A DNA stretch of 38,576 nt, from the NCBI GenBank assembly GCA_902766095.1, contig CACXCN010000065.1, positions 1 through 38,576 on the forward strand. Direction: 5' to 3'. Under the pieces are notes generated by a model that ran no database searches, was not told where the DNA came from, and saw only the letters and a list, made by a program, of their open reading frames with translations. The position numbers and the translations under genes are program-made. Positions 1-9,688 of this stretch are shown one piece after another; the stretch's first letter is position 1, and every line of letters begins with the position of its first letter. The DNA is from an uncultured Selenomonas sp. (GTDB lineage Bacteria > Bacillota > Negativicutes > Selenomonadales > Selenomonadaceae).

Positions 1-95
1 GCACAAACGTCCACTTCGTGGACATTGTGCGCCCGCCCTTACAGTAAATCCAGCCAATCACGCTGCGCCTGCGGCTTGCGTTCTTGGGGATTTAC
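1..95. repeat. Two adjacent intergenic stem-loops at the left edge
   Basis: The first hairpin (1-30) pairs GCACAAACGTCCAC with GTGGACATTGTGC around a TTC loop, with one irregular position. The second is an outer perfect inverted repeat GTAAATCC (44-51) / GGATTTAC (88-95). It encloses smaller GC-rich stems (ACGC/GCGT and GCC/GGC around 60-81). Neither is followed by a convincing T-run, so a simple terminator for an upstream gene is not clear. It could be a REP-like element, a transcript-end structure or the edge of a larger repeat cut by the window. From 96 to 286 I see no gene; long translations of this stretch look non-coding. Confidence 0.45.
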
Positions 96-286
96 ATAGT
101 AAGAGAAAAATTATCTTGTCATTGTCAACTGATGATACGAGGAGCTGCGGCCGTGGGCGAAAAAATAAGGAAAAGTTAGGTTTTTTGAGCGTGCTAAAGG
201 GAAGCGGGGCGGGCGTGGCGAATAATATCAAAGAGAGAGCAACCAGGCCCGGTGTGGGGGCACCCGGGGGATTGGAGGGTGAAATC

Positions 287-1282
287 ATGTATTTTTATTG
301 TGAAAAATGCAAGAAGCAGTATGCACTGAATTCTCATTCCTATATGTGCGAGTGCGGTGGTATGTTCCGCCTGTATAAGGAGCCGGGTGAGGAGGTGCCG
401 CATGATATAACGCTCGGCGAGCACGAGACGCCGCTGCTGCCGCTGCAGGTCGGGAAGCTAGAGTTCCTGCTGAAGATGGAGTCCATGCAGCCGACGGGCT
501 CGTTCAAGGATCGCGGGGCGGCGGCCATGATCAATGAGCTCCATGCCCTCGGCGTGAAGAAGATCGCGCTGGACTCGGCAGGCAACGCCGGTGCGGCCAT
601 CGCCGGCTATGCGGCGGCAGCCGGTATGGAGTGCCATGTGTATGTGCCGGACGATATCTCTACCGAGAAGATTTCGCAGATCGAGGCGTATGGCGCGGAT
701 ATCGTGCAGGTGGCCAATGGCCGCATGAAGGCGTGTGCGGCAGTGAAGCAGAATCTCGGCGATGCCTACTATGCGTCGCATGTCTATAATCCGCTGTTCA
801 CTGAGGGCGTGAAGTCCATGGCGCATGAGCTGTATCATCAGCTCGGCGGTCATGTGCCTGATTATGTGTTCGTGCCCGTGGGCAATGGCACGCTGCTCAT
901 TGGGCTGTATCTGGGCTTCATGGAGATCGGCCGGCTGCCGCATTTCGTGGCGGTGCAGAGCAGCAAATGCGCGCCGGTCTATGAGGCGTTCCATAAGCTC
1001 GAGCCGCAGCCGAAGAAGACGACTATCGCGTCGGCGCTGCGCATAGAGAAACCGAAGCGCCTGAACGATATCCTCTATGCACTCGAGACGAGCCGCGGTG
1101 ATGCCATCGTGGTCGAGGACAAGGATATCCTGAAAGCGAAGAAGTATCTGGGGGCGCACGGCATCTATGTCGAGATGTCGTCGGCCGCGGTGCTGGCCGG
1201 GGCGGCGCAGTTCTTCAAGGATGGCAAACCGGATAACTATCGCGTCGTGCTGCCGATCACGGCTACCGGATTGAAACGTTGA
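287..1282 (+). CDS. Threonine-synthase-like PLP-dependent enzyme
   Basis: A 331-residue fold-type II PLP enzyme resembling threonine synthase, which converts O-phosphohomoserine to threonine in the cytoplasm. The N-terminus carries a small zinc-ribbon-like pattern (C5-x2-C8 and C21-x-C23), as in many short threonine synthases. The motif QPTGSFKDRG has the Schiff-base lysine at about K74. SAGNAGAA is the substrate/PLP-contacting asparagine loop, PVGNGT is the glycine-rich phosphate-binding loop, and ITATGLKR is the C-terminal motif. I chose ATG 287 because GGAGGGTGA lies just upstream; an in-frame extension to 116 has no ribosome binding site and reads as non-coding. The next gene starts 25 bp downstream, so they may be co-transcribed. 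No hom or thrB neighbour is visible, so another PLP lyase role (for example diaminopropionate or cysteate metabolism) is not excluded. Confidence 0.85.
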   Translation: MYFYCEKCKKQYALNSHSYMCECGGMFRLYKEPGEEVPHDITLGEHETPLLPLQVGKLEFLLKMESMQPTGSFKDRGAAAMINELHALGVKKIALDSAGNAGAAIAGYAAAAGMECHVYVPDDISTEKISQIEAYGADIVQVANGRMKACAAVKQNLGDAYYASHVYNPLFTEGVKSMAHELYHQLGGHVPDYVFVPVGNGTLLIGLYLGFMEIGRLPHFVAVQSSKCAPVYEAFHKLEPQPKKTTIASALRIEKPKRLNDILYALETSRGDAIVVEDKDILKAKKYLGAHGIYVEMSSAAVLAGAAQFFKDGKPDNYRVVLPITATGLKR

Positions 1283-1307
1283 TGTCTACGCAGAAAAGGA
1301 GCGTACG

Positions 1308-2219
1308 ATGCTGCAGGGGATAATCGATATCGGATCTACGAGTATCAGGCTGGCCATATACCTGATTGATGGCGGTCATATAGAGCAGATCATGAAGCGC
1401 AAGCATACGGTGGGGCTGGCCTCGTATATCGAGGACGGGGAGATGTCGTCCTACGGCATAGATAAAGCTGCGGATATCCTGCTGGAGTTCAAGAATTTCC
1501 TGCAGCAGTTCGATATCAAGGCCGTGCGGGCCTTTGCGACCGCGGCCCTGCGCAATGTGCGGAACAGCGGGGAGGCCGTGGGCGAGATCGAGCGGCGGAC
1601 GGGCATCAGCATCCAGGTCATATCCGGGGATGAGGAGGCCTACTACGATTTCGTCGGCGCGACGCATAATCTGTCGCAGACCGAGGGGCTGCTCGTCGAT
1701 ATCGGAGGCGGCAGTACGGAGATCGTCAGCTATCAGCATAGCCAGATCATGGCGAAGATCAGCCTGCCGATCGGCTCGCTGGCTTTCTACAAGCACTATG
1801 TGGCCGGGCTGCTGCCGACCGTGGCCGAGACAATCCGGATGGGCGAAGCGGCTGAAAAGGCGCTCGTGGAGCTGGAGGATTTCCAGACGGCGGCCAGTCT
1901 GCCGGTCGTGGGGATCGGCGGTACGTTCAAGGCGGCGAGCGCTCTTTACAACGGGCTGTTCGGCCAGCCGGGGTCGAACAACCGGATCCAGGTGAACCGG
2001 CTCCCAGCGATTATCGGGCATTTCCAGTCCGATCACGGGATCAGCGAGGAAATGAGCATCATGCTCATGCGCACGGCGCCGGACCGCATCCACACGGTCA
2101 TCCCCGGCCTCGTCATCGCCACAGCGCTGGCCCGCCGCTTCGCCGTGCAGACGATCACCTACAGCGACTCCGGCGTGCGCGAGGGGTTCATCTACTCGGA
2201 AATCGTGGACAGGGCATAG
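1308..2219 (+). CDS. Ppx/GppA-family phosphatase (exopolyphosphatase-like)
   Basis: A 303-residue ASKHA-fold phosphatase that hydrolyses polyphosphate and/or pppGpp in this family. The phosphate-1 motif DIGSTSIRL sits near residues 7-15. It is followed by FATAALRNVRN, the GDEEA acidic motif holding the family's catalytic glutamate, and the phosphate-2 motif DIGGGSTEIV. The length fits the short form with only the two-lobed catalytic domain; the C-terminal HD-like domain of E. coli Ppx/GppA is absent. AAAGGAG precedes ATG 1308. It follows the PLP enzyme by 25 bp and precedes a small membrane-protein gene, so it may be the middle gene of an operon. Polyphosphate and pppGpp activity cannot be told apart from sequence. 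Confidence 0.88.
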   Translation: MLQGIIDIGSTSIRLAIYLIDGGHIEQIMKRKHTVGLASYIEDGEMSSYGIDKAADILLEFKNFLQQFDIKAVRAFATAALRNVRNSGEAVGEIERRTGISIQVISGDEEAYYDFVGATHNLSQTEGLLVDIGGGSTEIVSYQHSQIMAKISLPIGSLAFYKHYVAGLLPTVAETIRMGEAAEKALVELEDFQTAASLPVVGIGGTFKAASALYNGLFGQPGSNNRIQVNRLPAIIGHFQSDHGISEEMSIMLMRTAPDRIHTVIPGLVIATALARRFAVQTITYSDSGVREGFIYSEIVDRA

Positions 2220-2234
2220 AGAAAAGGGAACGGC

Positions 2235-2306
2235 ATGAATGATTTTCTGTATGATATCGCGGTAATGGCGATGATCGAAGGGGGGGAGTGCGACGGGAAA
2301 GACTAA
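2235..2306 (+). CDS. Short ORF, probable N-terminus of the next gene, cut by a G7-tract frameshift
   Basis: A 23-codon ORF beginning MNDFLYDIAVMAMIEGG, 15 bp after the phosphatase stop. It has a proper ribosome binding site (AAAGGGA, six bases before ATG 2235). It reads through a run of seven G (2280-2286) and stops at 2306. Removing one G would join it in frame to the hydrophobic ORF at 2323-2538, which has no start signal of its own. I read the two as one gene of about 100 residues interrupted by a +1 shift in a homopolymer. That could be a real slippage site, a fixed mutation or a sequencing error. Confidence 0.55.
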   Translation: MNDFLYDIAVMAMIEGGECDGKD

Positions 2307-2322
2307 ACGCGTCTGGCTCGGT

Positions 2323-2538
2323 ATGCTGCTGGCGTTCGTATTTTCCGGTATCGGGCTGCTTTATTCGGACTGGAAAGCCGGAGTCGGCATGATCGCGCTG
2401 CAGGTCGTGGCAGGCATCGTGCTGGGGGACGAGTATTATATGGCGGCAGCCCCGTTCTTCATCATGGCCAGCGTGGGCCTGGCCTACAAGATCTGCCGGG
2501 ACAAGAACCGCGCGGCTGGGGCAGCCAGCGATTACTGA
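2323..2538 (+). CDS. Small membrane protein, unknown function (C-terminal part of a split frame)
   Basis: Seventy-one codons with three hydrophobic stretches: roughly residues 1-14, 18-34 and 39-57. It ends in a basic, soluble tail (CRDKNRAAGAASDY). No ribosome binding site precedes ATG 2323, and codon-like sequence continues upstream in the same frame (SATGKTKRVW) to the G7 tract. The native start is therefore probably ATG 2235. The intact product would be a three-helix inner-membrane protein of about 100 residues with a short cytoplasmic head. I do not recognise the family. Its place behind a Ppx/GppA gene suggests co-transcription only. Confidence 0.6.
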   Translation: MLLAFVFSGIGLLYSDWKAGVGMIALQVVAGIVLGDEYYMAAAPFFIMASVGLAYKICRDKNRAAGAASDY

Positions 2539-2566
2539 GACCGGGCAGGATGACGTTCACCGAAAA

Positions 2567-2595
2567 TGGACTTTTGCAGGGATAAATGGTATAAT
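2567..2595 (+). promoter_or_regulatory. gyrA promoter
   Basis: TGGACT (2567-2572), a 17-bp spacer, then TATAAT (2590-2595). A TG one base upstream of the -10 makes an extended -10 element. Transcription would start near 2602, giving a leader of about 90 nt before gyrA. Confidence 0.75.
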
Positions 2596-2606
2596 TAATA
2601 GTCAGG

Positions 2607-2666
2607 GTGCGCGCTGCTGGCGCGCACTTGGCATCTATGTCCGTAGATTTTTGCGCCTGCGGGCGC
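2607..2666 (+). promoter_or_regulatory. Two hairpins in the gyrA 5' leader
   Basis: GTGCGCGC (2607-2614) pairs perfectly with GCGCGCAC (2620-2627) around a 5-nt loop. It lies almost at the predicted transcript 5' end. A second stem, GCGCC (2653-2657) / GGCGC (2662-2666), lies about 25 nt before the start codon. Neither is followed by a T-run, so these look like mRNA-stability or translation-control structures rather than terminators. Confidence 0.4.
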
Positions 2667-2691
2667 TGACTATAGTTTTGAGGTGAGATTT

Positions 2692-5121
<2,430 letters not shown>

Positions 5122-5144
5122 TTTCCTAAAATGACATACAGGGA

Positions 5145-5175
5145 GCCCCCGGGGAAAAGATCTCCGGGGGCTTTT
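5145..5175 (+). terminator. Rho-independent terminator after gyrA
   Basis: GCCCCCGG (5145-5152) pairs perfectly with CCGGGGGC (5164-5171), extended inward by a G-U and a G-C pair. TTTT follows at 5172-5175, 24 bp past the gyrA stop. Confidence 0.85.
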
Positions 5176-5189
5176 GCTGGATATAGGTA

Positions 5190-5239
5190 TTGACACATGG
5201 CGCTATAGGGGATAATCTGAAAACAGTGTAGAGATTATC
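5190..5239 (+). promoter_or_regulatory. feo promoter with overlapping inverted-repeat operator
   Basis: TTGACA (5190-5195) is followed after 15 bp by GATAAT (5211-5216). A perfect inverted repeat GATAATCT (5211-5218) / AGATTATC (5232-5239), with a 13-bp gap, covers the -10 and the likely start site. A bound repressor there would block transcription. The half-site core GATAAT resembles part of a Fur box, but the spacing differs from the classic 9-1-9 arrangement. The identity of the regulator is therefore open; an iron- or manganese-responsive one is a reasonable guess given the gene. Confidence 0.6.
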
Positions 5240-5257
5240 TTAGGAGGAAAATAGAGC

Positions 5258-7636
5258 ATGACTCTTGACGAACTGAAACCCGGTCAGAGTGCTTTTATCG
5301 AGGCAGTCGAAGGGCGCGGCTCGCTGCGTCATCATCTGCTGGATATGGGGCTGACGCCTCATACCGAGGTCATGATACAGAAGGCTGCCCCGATGGGCGA
5401 TCCCATACAGGTAAAGGTGCGCGGCTATGAGCTGACGCTGCGCCTGGCCGAGGCCCGCTACCTGGTGGTCGGCGGCACGCATGTCGATGAAATCGTACCG
5501 CCGCCCCGCCACGAGCCGCATATCAGCATCCCGCATCCGGGGCGCGGCGAGCTGGACCGGGCGCCGAGCTATCATCATCATGATAAGGAGCATGATATCC
5601 CGGAGGGGCAGGAGCTGTCCTTTGCACTCGTCGGCAATCAGAACTGCGGCAAGACGACGCTGTTCAATCAGCTGACCGGTGCCAATCAGCATGTCGGCAA
5701 CTTCCCGGGCGTCACGGTCGACCGCAAGGATGGCCGTATGCGCGAGCATCATGAGGCCATCGTGACCGACCTGCCGGGCATATACTCCCTGTCGCCGTAC
5801 TCGAGCGAGGAGATCGTCACGCGTGATTTCCTGCTGAACACGCATCCGCAGGGTATCATCAACATCGTCGATGCCACGAATCTCGAGCGCAATCTCTATC
5901 TGACCATGCAGCTCATGGAGCTCGGCATACCGATGGTGCTGGCGCTCAATATGATGGATGAGGTCCGTGACAACGGCGGTGCCGTGCATATCAATGAGCT
6001 CGAGATGCTGCTGGGCATCCCGGTCGTGCCGATATCTGCCGCGAAGAACGAAGGCATTGACGAGCTGGTCGATCATGCGCTGCATGTGGCGCGTCATCAT
6101 GAGCTGCCGGCCCGGGTGGATTTCTGCGCCGACAGCGAGGAAGCCGGCGATCCGGTGGCGGCGGTGCATCGCGCGATACATGCGACGATGCATCTCATCG
6201 AGCCCTTTGCCCGGCGGGCGAAGCTGCCACTGCGCTTCGCGGCGACGAAGCTCATCGAGAAGGACCACCTGATGGAGGACCGGCTCGCCATACCGGCGGA
6301 TGAGACCGCTATCTTCCGCGATATCGTAAGCCTGCTGGAAAAGGATTCCGGGCTCGATGCTGAGGCGGCCATGGCCAATATGCGCTTCACATTCATAACG
6401 GAGATCTGCGAGCAGACGGTCGTGAAGCCGCACGAGAGCCTCGAGCACCGGCGCAGCATGGCCATCGACCGCGTGCTGACGGGCAAATATACAGCCATAC
6501 CGGTATTCCTCGGCATCATGGCGCTGATATTCGTCATGACGTTCAACGGGCTGGGCGCTTTCCTGTCCGACCTGATGGAGATGTTCGTGGGGGCTGTGAC
6601 CGGGCTGGCTGACAGCGCGCTCACGGCCTGGGATGTGAATCCGGTCGTCCACTCGCTGGTCATCGATGGCATATTCGAGGGCGTCGGCGCGGTCATCAGT
6701 TTCCTGCCGACAATCGTCACGCTGTTTTTCTTCCTCTCGATACTCGAGGACACCGGCTATATGGCGCGCGTGGCGTTCGTCATGGATAAGCTGTTGCGCC
6801 GCATCGGCCTCTCGGGACGCAGCATCGTGCCGATGCTCATCGGCTTCGGCTGCTCGGTGCCGGCCATCATGTCGACGCGGACGCTGTCGAGCGACCGCGA
6901 TCGCAAGATGACGATACTGTTGACGCCGTTCATGAGCTGCAGTGCGAAGCTCCCGATTTACACGCTCATCATCAGTACGTTTTTCGCACCGGCCTATCAG
7001 GCGCTGGCGATGATAGCGCTCTATCTGCTCGGCATATTCTGCGGCATATTGTACGCGCTCCTGTTGCGCGGGACGAAATTCCGGGGCGAACCGGTGCCGT
7101 TCGTCATGGAGCTGCCGAACTACCGCGTCCCCTCGGCCAAAAGTGTGGCACGGCTCATCTGGGATAAAGCCAAGGGCTTCGTCATGAAGGCTTTCACGGT
7201 AATATTCGCGGCGACCGTCATCATCTGGTTCCTGCAGATGTTCGACAGCCAGCTGAATATCGCAGCTTCGCCGGACGTGAGCCTGCTCTCCTATATCGGC
7301 CGGGCGGCAGCACCGATATTCGCCCCGCTGGGTTTTGGAGACTGGCATGTGGCGACGGCCCTGCTGACCGGCTTCATGGCCAAGGAGACGGTCGTATCGA
7401 CGCTGACGGTCCTGCTGGGCGGCGATGTCAGTCTGCTGAGCACGCTGTTCACTCCGTTCACGGCGTTCGTATTCCTCGTGTTCACTCTGCTCTATACGCC
7501 TTGCGTCGCCTCGATCGCGACGGTGCGCCGCGAGACTGGTACGCTGAATGCCATCTACATAGTGGTCGTACAGTGCGTCATCGCCTGGTGCGTAGCCTGG
7601 CTCATCCACGGCATCGGCCTGTTGCTGGGGCTGTGA
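5258..7636 (+). CDS. feoB: FeoA-FeoB fusion ferrous iron transporter
   Basis: A 792-residue inner-membrane Fe(II) importer. Residues 1-75 are a FeoA-type SH3-like domain. Residues 76-118 form a histidine-rich linker including HHHDKEHD. The G domain follows: G1 GNQNCGKT (about 126-133), G3 DLPG and G4 NMMD. Next come a helical GDI-like region, then the membrane gate domain (about 430-790) with GCSVPAIM and MSCSAKLPIY, whose cysteines are a family feature. AGGAGG precedes ATG 5258. FeoA and FeoB are usually separate genes, but fusions are known in several anaerobes. No feoC follows. The upstream inverted repeat suggests metal-dependent repression. Confidence 0.95.
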   Translation: MTLDELKPGQSAFIEAVEGRGSLRHHLLDMGLTPHTEVMIQKAAPMGDPIQVKVRGYELTLRLAEARYLVVGGTHVDEIVPPPRHEPHISIPHPGRGELDRAPSYHHHDKEHDIPEGQELSFALVGNQNCGKTTLFNQLTGANQHVGNFPGVTVDRKDGRMREHHEAIVTDLPGIYSLSPYSSEEIVTRDFLLNTHPQGIINIVDATNLERNLYLTMQLMELGIPMVLALNMMDEVRDNGGAVHINELEMLLGIPVVPISAAKNEGIDELVDHALHVARHHELPARVDFCADSEEAGDPVAAVHRAIHATMHLIEPFARRAKLPLRFAATKLIEKDHLMEDRLAIPADETAIFRDIVSLLEKDSGLDAEAAMANMRFTFITEICEQTVVKPHESLEHRRSMAIDRVLTGKYTAIPVFLGIMALIFVMTFNGLGAFLSDLMEMFVGAVTGLADSALTAWDVNPVVHSLVIDGIFEGVGAVISFLPTIVTLFFFLSILEDTGYMARVAFVMDKLLRRIGLSGRSIVPMLIGFGCSVPAIMSTRTLSSDRDRKMTILLTPFMSCSAKLPIYTLIISTFFAPAYQALAMIALYLLGIFCGILYALLLRGTKFRGEPVPFVMELPNYRVPSAKSVARLIWDKAKGFVMKAFTVIFAATVIIWFLQMFDSQLNIAASPDVSLLSYIGRAAAPIFAPLGFGDWHVATALLTGFMAKETVVSTLTVLLGGDVSLLSTLFTPFTAFVFLVFTLLYTPCVASIATVRRETGTLNAIYIVVVQCVIAWCVAWLIHGIGLLLGL

Positions 7637-7637
7637 G

Positions 7638-7856
7638 TTGTATCAGCAGCAAGTGAAATGCCAAATGGAGAGTGTTCACGGCGGAATCCCGTTTGCACTA
7701 AAATTGCCGCAGGCACCTGCCAGCATCAATGCTGATACGATGACCAGCGATGAACTAAGAGCAAAACTCGAAAACGGTTTTGATGATATGCAAGCAGGCA
7801 GGGTGCAGGAGGCAAAGGCTGTATTCCAGAGGTTCAGAGAAGGTCATAGCAGTTGA
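7638..7856 (+). pseudogene. RelB/DinJ-family antitoxin remnant, N-terminus missing
   Basis: The readable part begins at GGIPFALKLPQAP and continues INADTMTSDELRAKLENG and DDMQAGRVQEAKAVFQRF. This is the C-terminal half of RelB/DinJ antitoxins, the toxin-wrapping and linker segment. The N-terminal ribbon-helix-helix DNA-binding half (about 40 residues) should lie upstream, but that space is occupied by the end of feoB, only one base before this frame's first TTG. There is no ribosome binding site. I read it as a deletion remnant fused up against feoB. An intact ORF of 72 codons remains, so a start at an internal codon cannot be ruled out. Confidence 0.65.
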
Positions 7857-7954
7857 AACGTTATAGAGTAGAAATTACAGATTCGGCAGTGCAGGACATG
7901 GAGAATTTGTACGATTATATTGCTATCCAGCTTGCCGCTCCAGGGAACGATTGA
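7853..7954 (+). pseudogene. RelE/ParE-family toxin remnant, N-terminal fragment only
   Basis: A 33-codon frame starting with TTG and overlapping the antitoxin stop by 4 bp, the usual antitoxin-toxin coupling. It reads KRYRVEITDSAVQDMENL then YDYIAIQLAAPGND and stops. That is the characteristic first strand and helix of RelE/ParE toxins of this group, which normally run to about 95-110 residues. The active-site C-terminal part is gone; a 17-bp terminator stem lies 21 bp downstream. The fragment should be non-toxic. Confidence 0.65.
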
Positions 7955-7975
7955 GACAGGACGATATAGATATGA

Positions 7976-8020
7976 GAACGGAGCTATCGCACTTGGCCAG
8001 GTGCGATAGCTCCGTTCTTT
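7976..8020 (+). terminator. Strong terminator behind feoB and the TA remnant
   Basis: A perfect 17-bp stem (7976-7992 with 8001-8017, arms starting GAACGGAGC and ending GCTCCGTTC) has an 8-nt loop and is followed by TTT. It sits between convergent units, feoB on plus and the malic enzyme on minus. It may also help end the minus transcript, though the minus side has no T-run. Confidence 0.8.
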
Positions 8021-8076
8021 ACGTATTCAGATGAGGAGCACCCCTCACAACAGATCATCGAGTCTGTTTCTTTCGG

Positions 8077-9306
8077 TTATCTGCCCAGCAGCTGGCGGGT
8101 GTGCTCGGCTATGGATTCGGGGCTGACCGTGAGGCGGGCGACACCGGTCTCCTGTGCGGCGCGGGCGACAGCTGCGGCCACGGCCGGAGCTACGCGCGGG
8201 TCGAACGGGCTCGCGATGACGTTCGTCTCGCTGAGATCGTCGTCAGCGATGAGGCTGGCGATGGCGCGGGCGGCAGCGATGGCCATCGTGTCGTTGATGT
8301 CGGTGGCGCGTACATCGAGCGCTCCGCGGAATATGCCCGGGAAGGCCAGCAGATTGTTGACCTGGTTCGGGAAATCTGAGCGGCCCGTGCAGACGACGCG
8401 GGCGCCGGCCGCTTTGGCCTCATCTGGCAGGATCTCCGGCGTCGGGTTCGCCATGCCCATGATGATGGCATCCGGGGCCATCGTGCGCACCATGTCGGCG
8501 GTCACGCAGCCGGCGACCGATACCCCGATGAAGACATCTGCCCCGCGCAGCACATCAGCCAGCGAGCCGGCCTCATGCTCGAGGTTCGTTATCTTCGCGA
8601 TGTCATCCTTGTACGGATTCATATCGTCGGGGCGACCGGCATATATGGCGCCGTGCGAGTCGCAGAGTATGATATGACGAGCCTTCAGCGCGTAGAGCAG
8701 GCGCGTGATGGCCTGACCGGCAGCTCCGGCACCGTTCACGACGACCTTGATGCTGGAGAAATCCTTGCCGACGAGGCGCAGGGCATTCATGAGTGCCGAG
8801 GCCACGACGATGGCTGTACCATGCTGGTCATCATGGAATACCGGGATGTCGAGACGCTGTCTGAGCTCGCTCTCGATATCGAAGCATTCCGGAGCCTTGA
8901 TATCCTCGAGGTTGATACCGCCAAATGTCGGTGCCATGAGCTCGACGGCGCGGATGATTTCGTCCTTATCGTGCGTATTGAGGCATATCGGCACGGCATC
9001 GACACCGGCAAAGCCTTTGAACAGGATGGCTTTGCCCTCCATGACCGGCAGTCCGGCACCGGCGCCGATGTCGCCGAGACCGAGTACGGCCGTGCCGTTT
9101 GTGACGACGGCGACAGTATTGCTCTTCATGGTGTAGTCGTAGATGGCGCCCGGATCGTCCTTGATTGCGAGGCATGGAGCGGCTACGCCCGGGGTATAGG
9201 CGAGCGTCAGATCTTCGGCTTTATTCAGCGGCACTTTGCTGCGTATCTCCAGCTTGCCTTTATGTTCCCTATGCAGGGCCAGTGATTGCTCATTAACATT
9301 GCTCAT
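8077..9306 (-). CDS. NAD(P)-dependent malic enzyme
   Basis: Oxidative decarboxylation of malate to pyruvate in the cytoplasm. The roughly 409-residue protein is the short bacterial malic enzyme without the phosphotransacetylase-like tail of long MaeB. Visible motifs are AYTPGVAAPC with the catalytic tyrosine, TNGTAVLGLGDIG, the metal-site segment PVFHDDQHGTA, the Rossmann-like VNGAGAAGQA, and GRSDFPNQVNN. ATG 9306 is preferred because AGGA lies nine bases upstream; ATG 9312, two codons earlier, is too close to it. It has its own promoter on the minus strand. The AEC-family carrier gene upstream on the same strand (9689-10642) could supply malate. NAD or NADP preference is not readable with confidence. 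Confidence 0.93.
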   Translation of the reverse strand: MSNVNEQSLALHREHKGKLEIRSKVPLNKAEDLTLAYTPGVAAPCLAIKDDPGAIYDYTMKSNTVAVVTNGTAVLGLGDIGAGAGLPVMEGKAILFKGFAGVDAVPICLNTHDKDEIIRAVELMAPTFGGINLEDIKAPECFDIESELRQRLDIPVFHDDQHGTAIVVASALMNALRLVGKDFSSIKVVVNGAGAAGQAITRLLYALKARHIILCDSHGAIYAGRPDDMNPYKDDIAKITNLEHEAGSLADVLRGADVFIGVSVAGCVTADMVRTMAPDAIIMGMANPTPEILPDEAKAAGARVVCTGRSDFPNQVNNLLAFPGIFRGALDVRATDINDTMAIAAARAIASLIADDDLSETNVIASPFDPRVAPAVAAAVARAAQETGVARLTVSPESIAEHTRQLLGR

Positions 9307-9366
9307 GACCATACATCCTTTCTGTCTATAACATATGTTACTTTTTTTGACTAGAGTGAAAATTTC

Positions 9367-9415
9367 TTTACACTATGTGCCTTAGAAACCGTTAAACAAT
9401 CGAAACAAGTGTAAA
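9367..9415. promoter_or_regulatory. Inverted repeat in the malic enzyme leader
   Basis: TTTACACT (9367-9374) and AGTGTAAA (9408-9415) are perfect inverted copies 33 bp apart, just downstream of the predicted start site. They could be paired regulator sites or the base of an RNA stem. No known box is matched with confidence. Confidence 0.3.
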
Positions 9416-9432
9416 TTTGTATTTCTGTATTC

Positions 9433-9460
9433 ATTATACTTTTGCCGGGTAAAAAAGCAA
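9433..9460 (-). promoter_or_regulatory. Malic enzyme promoter
   Basis: On the minus strand TTGCTT (9460-9455) is followed after 16 bp by TATAAT (9438-9433). Transcription would start near 9426, leaving about 120 nt of leader. I see no gene in the 382 bp between the two minus-strand genes. Confidence 0.65.
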
Positions 9461-9609
9461 ATACTTTGTATTTATGATGGCGGTCATTGTTGCTTATGCC
9501 GGATGGGAGGACAGAGGGGATATGGCTGTAATATAGCAGGAAAAACGATAGGACTACGATGATGATTATGATATTATAAATTATATTTATACTAATAACT
9601 ATAGGAACA

Positions 9610-9678
9610 CAGCAGCCAACGAATCGTTTTCACTGCAGTCCGGGAAAGGTATTTGCCGGAACTGCGGGGCGGCTGCTG
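9610..9678 (-). terminator. Nested stem-loop after the AEC carrier gene
   Basis: The outer arms CAGCAGCC (9610-9617) / GGCTGCTG (9671-9678) enclose an inner stem GCAGTCCGG (9635-9643) / CCGGAACTGC (9656-9665). It lies 11-79 bp past the minus-strand carrier gene stop. There is no T-run beyond the structure, so it is a terminator or 3' stabilising structure of uncertain strength. Confidence 0.4.
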
Positions 9679-9688
9679 CAGGCTCTGC

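Noticed and set aside
2267-2330. The small membrane gene read as starting normally at ATG 2323
   Set aside because: No ribosome binding site lies upstream, and a well-placed one serves ATG 2235 in the frame that ends at the G7 tract, so a split gene explains the region better.
5240-7609. A 789-codon minus-strand frame across feoB
   Set aside because: A codon-bias shadow of FeoB, with no ribosome binding site, no known domain and a highly unusual His/Arg/Glu composition.
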